This document shows positions 18,043 through 27,068 of a stretch of DNA of 64,000 nt, piece by piece. The position numbers were made by a program, and so were the translations under genes. Numbering within the stretch: position 1 is the first letter of the stretch; every line of letters starts with the position of its first letter. The notes below the pieces were generated by a model. That model ran no database searches. It saw only the letters and a list, made by a program, of their open reading frames with translations, and was not told where the DNA came from. Source of the stretch: Paenibacillus contaminans (GTDB taxonomy: Bacteria; Bacillota; Bacilli; Paenibacillales; NBRC-103111); NCBI RefSeq assembly GCF_003285015.1, contig NZ_QMFB01000009.1:124001-188000 (forward strand), given 5' to 3'.

Positions 18043-18074
18043 CAGGTGCCCGCCGTCTTCGGCGGCACAACCCA

Positions 18075-18122
18075 AAGAACCTCCATTCCCGCCGGTCAAA
18101 AAGGGATGGAGGTTCTTGTTTT
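18075..18122 (+). terminator. Terminator of the oxidoreductase/isomerase operon
   Basis: AAGAACCTCCAT (18075-18086) and ATGGAGGTTCTT (18106-18117) form a perfect 12-bp stem followed by GTTTTAC. Read on the minus strand, the mirrored structure could also serve the convergent CAP gene. Confidence 0.8.
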
Positions 18123-18147
18123 ACATAGACGCAGCGGGGAGCTCCCG

Positions 18148-19647
18148 CTAACGCAATGGGGTAAAAAAGTTCTGCGTATAGTACATGCTCATATCCCCGC
18201 CAAAATGGATGCCGACGCCGAGCCGGGAAATGTCCGCCAGCAGGTTGTTGCGGTGCCCTAGAGAATTCATCCAGCCGGCATGGGCGTAAATCGCGTTCCG
18301 CTGTCCTGCGGCGATGTTCTCCGCCGCCGTGCGGTAAACGATTCCATTCGCCTCCATCCGGTCAAACGGGGATTCGCCCTTCAGGTTCGTATGATCGAAG
18401 TAATCCTGCTTCGCCATGTCTTCGCTGTGCTTCCTTGCCGTATCCGCCGCTTTGTCGTCCCAAGCGAACGGCGCCAGACCGAAACGGGCGCGCGAGGCGT
18501 TCGCTTGATCGAATATTTGCTTCTCGAAGCTGCTGCGCAGCTCTTCGCTGAACGGCGGGAAGTACGACTGCTGTGAATCTTCCGTCGCTTTATCGACGAG
18601 CTGAACGGCAGAGGCGGTGTTGTTTTTATGCTTATCGAAGAAAATGGTCGCGTAGCTGTCGTCAACCCTATAAACGGCTACCTCGTTACTGGCGTAAGAG
18701 TCCAAAATGTTCCCTTTGGCCAGCTTGATCGGCTTTCCGTAAATCGCTTCGACGTCGGACGCGCTTGTGCCGATTTTCACGCCGGTGTCGGAGCTCCAGT
18801 TATCGGCGTTGGAGAACAGCGCGACGATTTTGCCGGCTTGAATGCCGACTTGCGCATAGTTGCTGTAGTCGCTGTTGTAGATGTACCAGCTGAAGCCGTA
18901 TTCGCTTGCGTCCTTGCGGGCGGGTTGTCCCAGCTTGGCGATCACGGATGCCTCCGTCTGCCCGAGCTGCAAGCCGCTTACCGTAAACGCAGCTTCTTCG
19001 GCAAGGGCTTCTGCGGGTCCGTCCGTAACGGCAGTGCGTTTATCCTTCATGTTCTTAATGAATTGAACCGCTTCTGCACGGGTCAACTGGTCATATTGCC
19101 CGAAGCCTTCAACGGTATCGGCCGTTTTGCCGCTGGCGAGCCCTTGGGCAAGCAAAAAGCGGATCGCGCCTTCGACCGTCTCACTCCGACCTTGCGTCGT
19201 AGCGATAAGCTGCGCCACATTGCCGCGGTTGAACTGATCCGCCGACGTCACCTGGCGCACGGCCCATCTTTTTTCGCCTGCTACGCGATAGTACGGCGCA
19301 TACCAAGGCTCCCCTGCGCTTGGCGAGCCTGCCTGGATTTCCGGGTAAGCCCGCAGCAGCATCGCCAAAAATTCCGGCTCCGCCACCTTGTTGTCCGGCT
19401 TGAAAGTGCCGTCCTCGTAGCCGTCTACAACGCGCTGTTGTACGGCCCAGCGGATCGTATCCGCTGCCCAATGGTTCGCGGCGTCCGTGAAAGAGCCGGA
19501 CGGATTCGCCAGGCTTTTGACGTCCCCTGCCGCTTCGGCCTTATGCGGACCGCTAGGCAAGCCTGTGCAGCCCGCAGCTGTTATGGCGAACGCCGCTGCG
19601 ATCATAAGCAGATTGCGTTTGACGCCTGTCGAACTAGTTGTCATCAT
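18148..19647 (-). CDS. Lipoprotein with SLH repeats, CAP-associated domain and CAP/SCP domain
   Basis: Exported, 499 aa. The N-terminus has a hydrophobic stretch and lipobox-like AAGC (around Cys27), so it is probably lipid-anchored. SLH-like repeats follow (~50-215: FTDAANHWAADTIRWAVQQRVVDGYEDGTFKP, shown here only in part as NHWAADTIRWAV), which bind cell-wall polymers. Residues ~225-365 resemble the CAP-associated domain (GLQLGQTEASVIAKLGQPAR), and 375-499 the CAP/SCP fold (NASRARFGLAPFAWDD, HSEDMAKQDYFDHTN, SLGHRNNLLADISRLGVG). The role at the wall is unknown; B. subtilis relatives are YlbC and YkwD. Start behind AAAGGGGG. Confidence 0.85.
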   Translation of the reverse strand: MMTTSSTGVKRNLLMIAAAFAITAAGCTGLPSGPHKAEAAGDVKSLANPSGSFTDAANHWAADTIRWAVQQRVVDGYEDGTFKPDNKVAEPEFLAMLLRAYPEIQAGSPSAGEPWYAPYYRVAGEKRWAVRQVTSADQFNRGNVAQLIATTQGRSETVEGAIRFLLAQGLASGKTADTVEGFGQYDQLTRAEAVQFIKNMKDKRTAVTDGPAEALAEEAAFTVSGLQLGQTEASVIAKLGQPARKDASEYGFSWYIYNSDYSNYAQVGIQAGKIVALFSNADNWSSDTGVKIGTSASDVEAIYGKPIKLAKGNILDSYASNEVAVYRVDDSYATIFFDKHKNNTASAVQLVDKATEDSQQSYFPPFSEELRSSFEKQIFDQANASRARFGLAPFAWDDKAADTARKHSEDMAKQDYFDHTNLKGESPFDRMEANGIVYRTAAENIAAGQRNAIYAHAGWMNSLGHRNNLLADISRLGVGIHFGGDMSMYYTQNFFTPLR

Positions 19648-19811
19648 ACACCCCCTTTATGGACAACATTCGACAAAATCTATCAATTTCCTTCCGTAAC
19701 ATGGTTGGTATGGATAAATTAGCGATGGGAATTGTCGGGAAAATCAGTTGATATCGCCGTTCGAAACGGGGAATCTTACAAATGTTCCTAGCAGATGAAT
19801 TATTTTAGTAA

Positions 19812-19840
19812 TTACCACTTCCTAGCACCTATGCTATACT
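19812..19840 (+). promoter_or_regulatory. σA-type promoter of the NlpC/P60 gene
   Basis: -35 TTACCA (19812-19817), 17-nt spacer, extended -10 TGCTATACT with TATACT at 19835-19840. The ATG lies 40 nt downstream, with GGGAGG as ribosome site. Confidence 0.6.
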
Positions 19841-19879
19841 CCTACCAGAAAAGCCACTAAAGACTACTGGGAGGACATC

Positions 19880-20404
19880 ATGAAAAAACATAACTTGCTA
19901 ACTCGAACCGTTGTCGGTGTAGGCTGTCTCTCTTTGCTTCTGACCTCCGGCCTTGTTGCGGCTCCGAATTCGGCTTATGCGGCAACAGCCACAACTCAGG
20001 CTGCGTCTTCGGCATCTGTGAAAGCGGATAAAATTATCGCGAAAGCCAAGTCGCTGCAGGGCAAAGTGCGTTACAAATACGGCGTGAACGATACGAAAAA
20101 TTTCGTTTTCGACTGCTCCTCGTTTACCAAGTATGTGTTCGCATCGCAAGGCGTCTCGCTTAAATGGGGCACGAGCGTTCAAAGCAAGCAGGGCACTTAC
20201 GTAGCCAAAAGCAACTTGAAGAAGGGCGACCTTATTTTCCTGAGCGTAGGCACGCCGGGCAAAATCAACCATGTCGGCATCTACATCGGAGACGGGAAAT
20301 TCATTCATAACACAATCGGCAAATCGGTAAACGGCGTGATTATCAGCGATTTGAATTCGGCTACATATACCAAACGTTACATCACAGCCAGACGGGTATT
20401 GTAG
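19880..20404 (+). CDS. Secreted NlpC/P60 peptidoglycan endopeptidase
   Basis: 174 residues. Signal peptide ~1-35 (cleavage near SAYA-ATA), short Ala/Ser/Thr linker, then the NlpC/P60 domain with the triad C79 (FDCSSF), H131 (NHVGIYIG) and H143 (FIHN). It hydrolyses D-γ-glutamyl-diaminopimelate-type bonds in the cell wall. It lacks LysM or SH3 binding domains, so it is a minimal single-domain hydrolase. The gene has its own promoter and terminator. Confidence 0.92.
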   Translation: MKKHNLLTRTVVGVGCLSLLLTSGLVAAPNSAYAATATTQAASSASVKADKIIAKAKSLQGKVRYKYGVNDTKNFVFDCSSFTKYVFASQGVSLKWGTSVQSKQGTYVAKSNLKKGDLIFLSVGTPGKINHVGIYIGDGKFIHNTIGKSVNGVIISDLNSATYTKRYITARRVL

Positions 20405-20414
20405 CATGTGAAGG

Positions 20415-20437
20415 AGGGGACAAGCTCCCCTTTTTTT
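20415..20437 (+). terminator. Terminator after the NlpC/P60 gene
   Basis: GGGGA-CAAGC-TCCCC stem-loop followed by TTTTTTT. No gene between 20438 and 20750. Confidence 0.8.
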
Positions 20438-20750
20438 GCATTCGTTTACGTTGCGAGTGAGCTGTAGTTCTTATTGCCTGACAATGCTTTAATCTTCGCT
20501 CCGAATGCCGCCGATACGTGTCGAGCGTATTCAAGCTTATGTTCCGAGACGGCTTTCCGAAAGCGCTTCACGCTTGGCCCATGCCGCGAATCCGGCCGAA
20601 AATTCCGATTCCCCGGAACCGAATGAAGACATTCAATATGCGCTGCCCGGCCGGGTTATATTTCCCGCTTTATCGCACTATGTTATATTAATGAATAGAT
20701 TAACCGTATGCGCTTTGACGCAAGATTCATTAATGATTAGGGGGATACCG

Positions 20751-21218
20751 ATGGGATTTCTCGACAAGCTGAAGGAAGGCGCAACCAAGGCGGCCGACAA
20801 AGCGAAGGAAACGGTCGAAGTGACCAGATTGAACACGCAAATTTCCGGTAAAAAAAGGGACATTGAGCGTAGCTACGCCAAGATAGGCGAAACGGTGTTT
20901 CAAGCCTATGCTGATGGCGATTTGAGCGCGGCGGAGCCTGAGATCCAAACGCTCAGCCAGGATATTATCGGGTGGCAGAAGGAAATCGCCGCTTTGGAGC
21001 AGAAGATCAAAGAAGTAAAAAACGAGAAGGATTGCGTATGCGGGAAGGTCGTGCCTTTGGATGCGAAGTTTTGTCAAGGGTGCGGGCATAAGTTCGAGGA
21101 ACCTGTCCAGCCTGTAGGGGCGGCGGTTACCGTCGTTCAAGCGAATTGCCCTTCCTGCGCCAGCGTCATCGAGGAAGATGCGCGGTTTTGCGGCAATTGC
21201 GGACATACGCTGGCCTAA
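20751..21218 (+). CDS. Coiled-coil protein with two zinc ribbons
   Basis: 155 residues, function unknown. Start at ATG 20751 (MGFLDKLKEGATKAADKAKE), preceded by TAGGGGGATACCG; the frame opens further upstream at 20505 without a ribosome site. Residues ~1-100 are helical and predicted coiled coil (TLSQDIIGWQKEIAALEQKI). Two zinc ribbons follow: CVCGKVVPLDAKFCQGCGH and CPSCASVIEEDARFCGNCGH. This architecture occurs in many Gram-positive 'zinc ribbon domain' proteins. Monocistronic with a terminator. Confidence 0.8.
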   Translation: MGFLDKLKEGATKAADKAKETVEVTRLNTQISGKKRDIERSYAKIGETVFQAYADGDLSAAEPEIQTLSQDIIGWQKEIAALEQKIKEVKNEKDCVCGKVVPLDAKFCQGCGHKFEEPVQPVGAAVTVVQANCPSCASVIEEDARFCGNCGHTLA

Positions 21219-21255
21219 AGCGCCGGCGAAATCTTTACAATCTTATAGAGTTGAG

Positions 21256-21295
21256 ACCCCGTTCCGCCTAGGTGTGGAGCGGGGTGTTTTTTTTT
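21256..21295 (+). terminator. Terminator after the zinc-ribbon gene
   Basis: ACCCCG-TTCCGCC and GTGGAGCGGGGT pair through a short loop and are followed by nine T residues. The remaining gap to phnX (to 21542) is AT-rich and probably carries the phnX promoter, which I cannot place with confidence. Confidence 0.8.
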
Positions 21296-21542
21296 GTCTG
21301 ATAAACAACTTAAAAACAACTAAAAGCAATTGAAACAATTTCTTAACATTTAGATTACACTGCGTTAACAATCAAGGTTTACAGTATGAATACAAAGAAA
21401 ACAGCAAGAGCATTAAGGTGATGGATTGTGGTATTGGTTGCGTTTTTTGGAACAAAAGGATACTGCTAGCCGCGGGTTGATGCATGACATGGTGTTTGAA
21501 TCGGATGAAATCAGCACTAATTTGGAACAGGGGGCAATATTG

Positions 21543-22340
21543 ATGATTAAAGCGGTTATGGCCGATTGGGCCGGCACGATGGTTGATTACGGGTGCTTTG
21601 CGCCGATGCGGGTTTTTGTGGAGGTGTTCCGGCAAAAAGGCGTCGCGATTACCGATGAAGAGGCCCGCGGCCCGATGGGACTGCTGAAGCGCGATCATAT
21701 TCGGGCGATCTGCCGGATGGAGCGGGTGGCTGAAGCTTGGCGCGAAAAGTACGGGCGGTTTCCGGACGAGAACGATGTGAACGAGCTGTACGCATTGTTC
21801 GAACCGATGCTCCTGTCGATTCTGCACGATTACGCCGAGCCCATTCCGGGGGCGGTGGAGCTTGCGGCCCGGCTTCGCGAAAGAGGGATTCTCATCGGCT
21901 CGACGACGGGCTACACGGCCGAGATGATGCAAATCGTGGCGGCTGAGGCGAAAAAACGCGGCTATGCGCCGGACATGCTCGTGACGCCGGACGATGTTCC
22001 GGCAGGCCGGCCGTATCCGTGGATGATTTACGAGAACGCGAAGGCGCTTGGCGTTTATCCGCTGTCGCATATCGTCAAAGTGGGCGACACGATCAGCGAC
22101 ATGCAGGAGGGTGTCAACGCCGGCCTATGGACGGTCGGCGTCGTGCTGGGAAGCAGCGAGCTGGGCATGAGCGAAGAGAAGGTTCGCGTTTGCGATCCTG
22201 CGGAGCTTGATAAGCGGATTCGCGAGATCGGCGAGCGATTCCGGGCAGCCGGCGCTCACTATGCGATTGAGCATATCGGGCGGCTCGACGAGGCGATCGA
22301 CGACATAAATCGGCGTTTGGCGGCGGGAGAAAGACCGTGA
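21543..22340 (+). CDS. phnX: Phosphonoacetaldehyde hydrolase (phosphonatase)
   Basis: HAD-superfamily enzyme converting phosphonoacetaldehyde to acetaldehyde and phosphate. 265 residues from ATG 21543, behind CAGGGGGC; the frame opens at 21426. Nucleophile D8 in MADWAGT, Schiff-base K49 in MGLLKRDHI, and the HAD motif VGDTISDMQEG are all present, as is GRPYPWM. Directly upstream of phnW (48-bp gap), which makes its substrate from 2-aminoethylphosphonate. Confidence 0.94.
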   Translation: MIKAVMADWAGTMVDYGCFAPMRVFVEVFRQKGVAITDEEARGPMGLLKRDHIRAICRMERVAEAWREKYGRFPDENDVNELYALFEPMLLSILHDYAEPIPGAVELAARLRERGILIGSTTGYTAEMMQIVAAEAKKRGYAPDMLVTPDDVPAGRPYPWMIYENAKALGVYPLSHIVKVGDTISDMQEGVNAGLWTVGVVLGSSELGMSEEKVRVCDPAELDKRIREIGERFRAAGAHYAIEHIGRLDEAIDDINRRLAAGERP

Positions 22341-22388
22341 TTGCCGGCTTGGAACCGGATGACGACATACCAGAAAGGGAGATCTCAC

Positions 22389-23510
22389 ATGAATAATGAA
22401 AAGCTGCAGCTTCCGGAAAACCCTTATTTACTTCTGACGCCGGGGCCGCTTACGACGACGCCGTCCGTCAAGGCGGCGATGCTTCGCGACTGGTGCACGT
22501 GGGACAACGAATATAACGGACTTGTGCAGGACATTCGCTTCAAGCTGGCGCGTTTGGCTTCGGCGAGCGATCCGCAGCGGTATTCGGCGGTGCTGATGCA
22601 GGGAAGCGGAACGTTTGCGGTTGAGGCGGCAATCGGCTCCGTCATTCCGCGGGACGGCAAGCTGCTCGTACTGGCAAACGGCGCATACGGGCAGCGAATC
22701 GCCCAAATCGCGCAGGTGCTCGGCATCGCGACTACGGTCGTCGATTTCGGCGAGCTGGCTCCCGTCGATGCGCATGCCGTAGAAGCGGCGTTAGCCGAAG
22801 ACGCGGCCATTACGCACGCAGCCGTTGTCCATACGGAAACGACGACCGGTATGATCAATCCGCTGGCCGAAATCGCCCGGACCGTCAAGGCGCACGGCCG
22901 AACGCTCATTGTCGACGCGATGAGCAGCTTCGGCGGCGTGGAGCTTGATGCAGCCGCGCTTGGCATCGATTTTCTGATCAGCAGCGCGAACAAATGCATC
23001 CAAGGCGTACCCGGCTTCGGCTTCGTCATAGCCGATATCGAAGCCCTGCAGGCCTGCAAAGGCCGGGCCCGCTCGCTGTCGCTCGACCTATATGATCAAT
23101 GGGTCACGATGGAGCGGCATGGCGGCAAATGGCGCTTCACTTCGCCGACGCATGTCGTGCGGGCATTCGCGCAGGCGCTGCTGGAGCTGGAGGAGGAAGG
23201 CGGCATCGCGGCGCGGGCCGCCAGGTATGCAGGCAATCAGGCCAAGCTGACGGACGGCATGGAGCGGCTCGGGTTCCGTACGCTGCTGCCTAGGCCGCAG
23301 CAATCGCCGATCATTACGGCGTTTCATGAGCCGGAACCCGCCGCGTTTACATTCGGCGCGTTTTACGAGCGGCTCAAGAAGGCGGGCTTCGTCATCTATC
23401 CCGGCAAGCTGACGAACGCGAGCACCTTCCGCATCGGCAACATCGGAGACGTGCACGCCGCCGATATCGATCGTTTGCTGGAAGCGATCGAGGGGAACCG
23501 GTTCTGGTAG
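22389..23510 (+). CDS. phnW: 2-aminoethylphosphonate--pyruvate transaminase
   Basis: PLP aminotransferase: 2-aminoethylphosphonate + pyruvate to phosphonoacetaldehyde + alanine. 373 residues from ATG 22389 (MNNEKLQLPENPYLLLTPGP), with AAAGGGAG upstream. Motifs: LLTPGPLTTTPSVK, GSGTFAVEAAIGS, TETTTGMINPL, and PLP Lys202 in SSANKCIQGVPGFGF. Feeds PhnX. No phosphonate transporter is encoded beside it in the window. Confidence 0.94.
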   Translation: MNNEKLQLPENPYLLLTPGPLTTTPSVKAAMLRDWCTWDNEYNGLVQDIRFKLARLASASDPQRYSAVLMQGSGTFAVEAAIGSVIPRDGKLLVLANGAYGQRIAQIAQVLGIATTVVDFGELAPVDAHAVEAALAEDAAITHAAVVHTETTTGMINPLAEIARTVKAHGRTLIVDAMSSFGGVELDAAALGIDFLISSANKCIQGVPGFGFVIADIEALQACKGRARSLSLDLYDQWVTMERHGGKWRFTSPTHVVRAFAQALLELEEEGGIAARAARYAGNQAKLTDGMERLGFRTLLPRPQQSPIITAFHEPEPAAFTFGAFYERLKKAGFVIYPGKLTNASTFRIGNIGDVHAADIDRLLEAIEGNRFW

Positions 23511-23768
23511 GGACGCGCGGTACGCGGTCAGGAGCGAATCACGGGCAACACGAGGTTTGACTGCCGCCGTAACCGAGCGCTCGCGCGCCGGGAGTTGAGA
23601 TAGATGCGGATAAATCGTTTTTCCGGACGCGTGAAGCCAAACGGCGACCGGATCGGCCGGCCTACTGGATTGCATCAGCCAATACTTGTATAATCTGAAT
23701 AAAAGCCGTAAAAACGGCGTTGTGCGGTTATTCGTTTATGCAAGGACGGACTAAAGGGGGAGCGTTCC

Positions 23769-24551
23769 ATGTCACTCGTAGGGGAAGAACGGAAAGCGAT
23801 TATTTTGAACCTGCTTAATCTTGAGGGGAAGGTAAAGACGAACGACTTGGTCGAGCGGCTTCAGGTTTCCTCCGAGACGGTACGCCGGTACCTGGAGGAA
23901 ATGGAAGCGGAGAATAAGCTGCGCAAGGTTTACGGCGGCGCGATCAAGATCAAGCATGACCGGGAGGAGCCGTCCCACTTCAAGCGCGAAGTTTTGTGGG
24001 CGGAGGAAAAAAAGCGGATCGGCGCTGCCGCCGCCAAGCTGGTGCAGGAGGGGGACGTCATCGTTATCGATGACGGGACGACGCCGCTGCAAATGATTCC
24101 GGCCTTGTCCGGCATCGGCCGCCTGACGATCGTTACGCCGTCGATAACCGCTCTGTCGCTTCTGGTGCAGCTTCAAAATCAAGGCATGTTCGATGGCGAC
24201 ATCTACTTTATCGGAGGCAAGGTCAACGCTAAGCATTACCGGGTGGCCGGATCGATCGCCGAGAAAATGATGGCCAATTTCCACGTCGATAAAGCGTTCA
24301 TTTCAATCGACGGCATTACCCATAAGTCGGCTACGAGCTTCGATTCGGATAAATCGCAGCTGGGGCGGCAGTTCGTCGATCATGCGGACGAAACGATCGT
24401 GCTCGCCGACCATTCGAAAATCGGCGCAAACACGTTTTATAGAATTTGCGATTTGAAGGAAATCGATACGATAGTCTGCAATGTGCCGGCGCCGGAGGAA
24501 TGGAAGACGGAGCTCGGGAAGAAGGATATCAATTGGATCGTGGCGGAATAG
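23769..24551 (+). CDS. DeoR-family transcriptional regulator, probable phosphonate regulator
   Basis: 260 residues. N-terminal DeoR HTH (~5-60; LVERLQVSSETVRRYLEEME, ending KVYGGAI) and the DeoR C-terminal sensor domain (~75-235; DVIVIDDGTTPLQMI, FIGGKVNAKHYRVAGSIAEK, ISIDGITHKSATSFD). Such regulators usually sense phosphorylated metabolites. Located 258 bp after phnW in the same direction, so control of phnXW is plausible but inferred. AAAGGGGGAG before the ATG. Confidence 0.86.
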   Translation: MSLVGEERKAIILNLLNLEGKVKTNDLVERLQVSSETVRRYLEEMEAENKLRKVYGGAIKIKHDREEPSHFKREVLWAEEKKRIGAAAAKLVQEGDVIVIDDGTTPLQMIPALSGIGRLTIVTPSITALSLLVQLQNQGMFDGDIYFIGGKVNAKHYRVAGSIAEKMMANFHVDKAFISIDGITHKSATSFDSDKSQLGRQFVDHADETIVLADHSKIGANTFYRICDLKEIDTIVCNVPAPEEWKTELGKKDINWIVAE

Positions 24552-24586
24552 CCGCCTGACATTCATTCATATGCTCGCGAGCAAAG

Positions 24587-24631
24587 AAACCATGGCGCAC
24601 CCACCGGAAAAGGGCTGCCATGGTTTTTTTC
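24587..24631 (+). terminator. Terminator after the DeoR-family gene
   Basis: AAACCATGGC and GCCATGG form a strong stem with a ~20-nt loop, followed by TTTTTTT. Confidence 0.85.
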
Positions 24632-24664
24632 TAAATGCCAGAAGTATATTCTCCGCTGATTTAT

Positions 24665-24815
24665 TTCCCGGTAAACGCGCTCGTCCAAGCTTTTGCTTAC
24701 GAAGTCGCTTTCTTCGAAAGCGTTTAGGACGGCGAAGACGCTTTTACGAAAATGCTCGATCGCCGCGCCGAATTTTCATCCTAGCCTGTGCCTTGATGGG
24801 CATGAGCGTGTATCC
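24665..24815. repeat. Dispersed intergenic repeat, fullest copy
   Basis: Between convergent genes. Contains CCGGTAAACGCG (24668-24679), a 36-nt core at 24702-24737 with the hairpin CGCTTTC-TT-CGAAAGCG, and a 3' part (24743-24788) running into ATGAGCG. The 5' part recurs at 49555-49624 and the 3' part at 40768-40813. Confidence 0.7.
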
Positions 24816-24832
24816 ATATTTGGTTGTGCCGC

Positions 24833-26071
24833 CTATTCCTCGAACGCCTGCAGAACGATCACCGCATTATGGCCGCCGAAGCCGAAGGAGTTGGATATGC
24901 CGATCCGGATATCGGCTTTGCGGGCAACGTTCGGTACGGTATCGAGATCGCAATCCGGATCCGGCAACTCTTGATTGATTGTCGGAGGGATGATGCCCTC
25001 CTGCAAGCTTTTGACCAGTGCGATCGCTTCCGCCCCGCCGGCGGCTCCGAACATATGGCCGGTCATGGATTTGTTGGCCGTAACGGGGATGCGGTAAGCG
25101 TGTTCGCCGAACAGCCGCTTGATCGCAAGCGTTTCCGAGCGGTCGCCCAGTCCGGTGCTCGTCGCATGTGCGCTAATTACGTCGATGTCTTCGGGAAGCA
25201 AGCCCGCTTCCCGAATGGCCGCTTTCATCGCCTGATAAGCGCCCGCCCCTTCCGGATGGGTGGCGACTACGTGATAGGCGTCGGAGCTGGCGCCGTAGCC
25301 GGTCACTTCCGCTAAGATGCGGGCATTGCGCCCCTTGGCGTGTGCGTACGATTCCAGCACCAGAATGCCTGAGCCTTCCGCCATGACGAAGCCGTCGCGG
25401 CCTGCGTCGAACGGGCGGCTGGCCCGAGCCGGCTCGTCGTTGCGGGCGGATAAGGCGGTGGCGTTGCCGAAGCTCGCCAGCGAAATATCGGAGATAGCCG
25501 CCTCCGCTCCTCCGGCAAACACTACGTCGGCGCCGCCTGCGCGGATGAGCCGGAACGCTTCGCCGATAGCGGTATTGCCGATAGAGCAGGCGGTAACGGG
25601 CGACATTGTCGGTCCGCACGCGCCGAAAGCGATGCTGATCGTCGCCGCTGCCATATTCGATATCATCATCGGCACAAGCAGCGGACTTACCCGTTCGGGA
25701 CCGCGTTCTCTCAGGATAGCGTCCTGCTCGAGCAGCGTCTGAATGCCGCCGATGCCTGAACCGACATAAACGCCGATCCGTTCGCGGTCCGCCTGCTCCA
25801 GCTGCAAACCGGCATCGTCCCGCGCCTGCTCCGCAGCAGCCAGCGCAAATTGGCAAAACCGGTCCATTCTGCGCGCCTCTTTACGGCCGAACCTTGCGTC
25901 GGCATCAAAATCCCGCACGATTCCGGCTATTTTCGTTTTATGTCTGCTCGTATCGAAGGAATCAATCGCAGAAATGCCGGATTGCCCTTCCTTCAAGCGG
26001 CTCCAAAAGGTGCCGACATCGTTGCCGAGCGGCGATATGACGCCCATTCCGGTAATGACGACTCTTTCCAT
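24833..26071 (-). CDS. β-ketoacyl-ACP synthase II-like enzyme, solitary paralogue
   Basis: Condenses malonyl-ACP with acyl-ACP. FabF family, 412 residues, normal length. Catalytic Cys162 lies in VTACSIGNTAIGEA (the usual context is TACATGTNAIG); the two active-site His regions are SAHATSTGLGD (usually NAHGTSTPxND) and NKSMTGHMFGAAGG; the C-terminus has NSFGFGGHNA. The gene is not in a fab operon: it stands alone, divergent from a MmyB-type regulator. Together with the altered active-site surroundings this suggests a specialised paralogue, perhaps for a modified fatty acid or secondary metabolite. I withhold the symbol for that reason. Confidence 0.87.
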   Translation of the reverse strand: MERVVITGMGVISPLGNDVGTFWSRLKEGQSGISAIDSFDTSRHKTKIAGIVRDFDADARFGRKEARRMDRFCQFALAAAEQARDDAGLQLEQADRERIGVYVGSGIGGIQTLLEQDAILRERGPERVSPLLVPMMISNMAAATISIAFGACGPTMSPVTACSIGNTAIGEAFRLIRAGGADVVFAGGAEAAISDISLASFGNATALSARNDEPARASRPFDAGRDGFVMAEGSGILVLESYAHAKGRNARILAEVTGYGASSDAYHVVATHPEGAGAYQAMKAAIREAGLLPEDIDVISAHATSTGLGDRSETLAIKRLFGEHAYRIPVTANKSMTGHMFGAAGGAEAIALVKSLQEGIIPPTINQELPDPDCDLDTVPNVARKADIRIGISNSFGFGGHNAVIVLQAFEE

Positions 26072-26100
26072 ATTCGCAATCCCTCCTGCTTCGTTTCGTA

Positions 26101-26168
26101 ATACGTTTACTATTCCATAGTGCGTATCCTATTACAAGTTGGTGTTTATCCTAGTATAATCAATACTA
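26101..26168. promoter_or_regulatory. Two dyads in the fabF-like / MmyB-type divergent promoter region
   Basis: Dyad 1 (26101-26127): ATACG-TTT-ACTAT-TCC-ATAGT-G-CGTAT. Dyad 2 (26152-26168): TAGTAT-N5-ATACTA, overlapping a TATAAT. Both share ATAGT/ACTAT half-sites and sit in the 131-bp divergent interval, as expected for an operator of the divergent HTH regulator. Confidence 0.5.
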
Positions 26169-26202
26169 TGCAAAGACTTGGAGAAATAAAGAGGGGACGT
26201 AT

Positions 26203-27051
26203 ATGAACAATCAAGCCAGACTTCAAGCGCTTTCGCTTTTTCTGAAGGCGCAGCGCGCCAAGCTCTCTCCGGAATCGGCCGGCTTGCCGGCAGGGACGCG
26301 CAGAAGAACGCCCGGTTTGCGCAGGGAGGAGGTTGCCCAGCTGGCCGGGGTCAGTACGACCTGGTACACTTGGCTCGAGCAGGGCAGGGACATCAAGGTA
26401 TCGGCATCGGTGCTGGATTGCGTGGCTGCAGCGCTGAGGCTGACGGTCGACGAGCGCAAATATTTATTCGCTTTGGCGCTGGAGGCGAATCCGGGGACGG
26501 TGCTTCGCAACGAACGGCAGCCCCAAATAAGCCCGTCGCTGCAAAAGATTTTACAGGAGCTGCGCTACTGCCCGACCATCGTATCCGACAGGCGCTGTCA
26601 GATTGTAGCATGGAACGAAGCGGCGTCCTGCGTGTTTTTGGATTTCGAGCAAGTCCCGCCGGAGGAGCGAAATATGATCCGGTTGTTGTTCGCCAGGAAG
26701 GAATTCCGCAGTTTGGCGGTCAATTGGGAGCATTTCGTCAAAGATTTTCTGGCTATTTTCCGCGCCTATTACGGTCAATATGTAGAGGATGAATGGTACG
26801 AACGGTTTCTGCAGGAAATGGGCGGCCTATATCCCGACTTCAACCGCCTCTGGGAGCAGAGCCATGTCAGCACCGCCCCGGAGGTTCTCATCGAGTTCCG
26901 GCACGCCAAAGCGGGCAAAATGTTGTTCCATCTGCTTTCCTTGCAGGTGCAGGGCGATGCGGATTTGCGCTGCAGCATGTATACGCCCGCGCCGGAATCG
27001 CTGACGGAATCGAAGCTTAAGCGGCTTATGGAGCGAGCCGGAGAAGCTTAG
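26203..27051 (+). CDS. XRE/MmyB-type transcriptional regulator with ligand-binding domain
   Basis: 282 residues. N-terminal HTH (~10-80; TPGLRREEVAQLAGVSTTWY, then TWLEQGRDIKVSASVLDCVA) in the arrangement typical of MmyB-like regulators, followed by the MmyB-like ligand-binding domain (~105-275; VSDRRCQIVAWNEAASCVFL, FHLLSLQVQG). Relatives often control the divergently encoded enzyme, here the fabF-like gene. Members bind fatty-acid-like ligands in some actinobacteria, which would fit. ATG after AGAGGGGACGT. Confidence 0.86.
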   Translation: MNNQARLQALSLFLKAQRAKLSPESAGLPAGTRRRTPGLRREEVAQLAGVSTTWYTWLEQGRDIKVSASVLDCVAAALRLTVDERKYLFALALEANPGTVLRNERQPQISPSLQKILQELRYCPTIVSDRRCQIVAWNEAASCVFLDFEQVPPEERNMIRLLFARKEFRSLAVNWEHFVKDFLAIFRAYYGQYVEDEWYERFLQEMGGLYPDFNRLWEQSHVSTAPEVLIEFRHAKAGKMLFHLLSLQVQGDADLRCSMYTPAPESLTESKLKRLMERAGEA

Positions 27052-27068
27052 CGAGAGCTTACGGCCGA

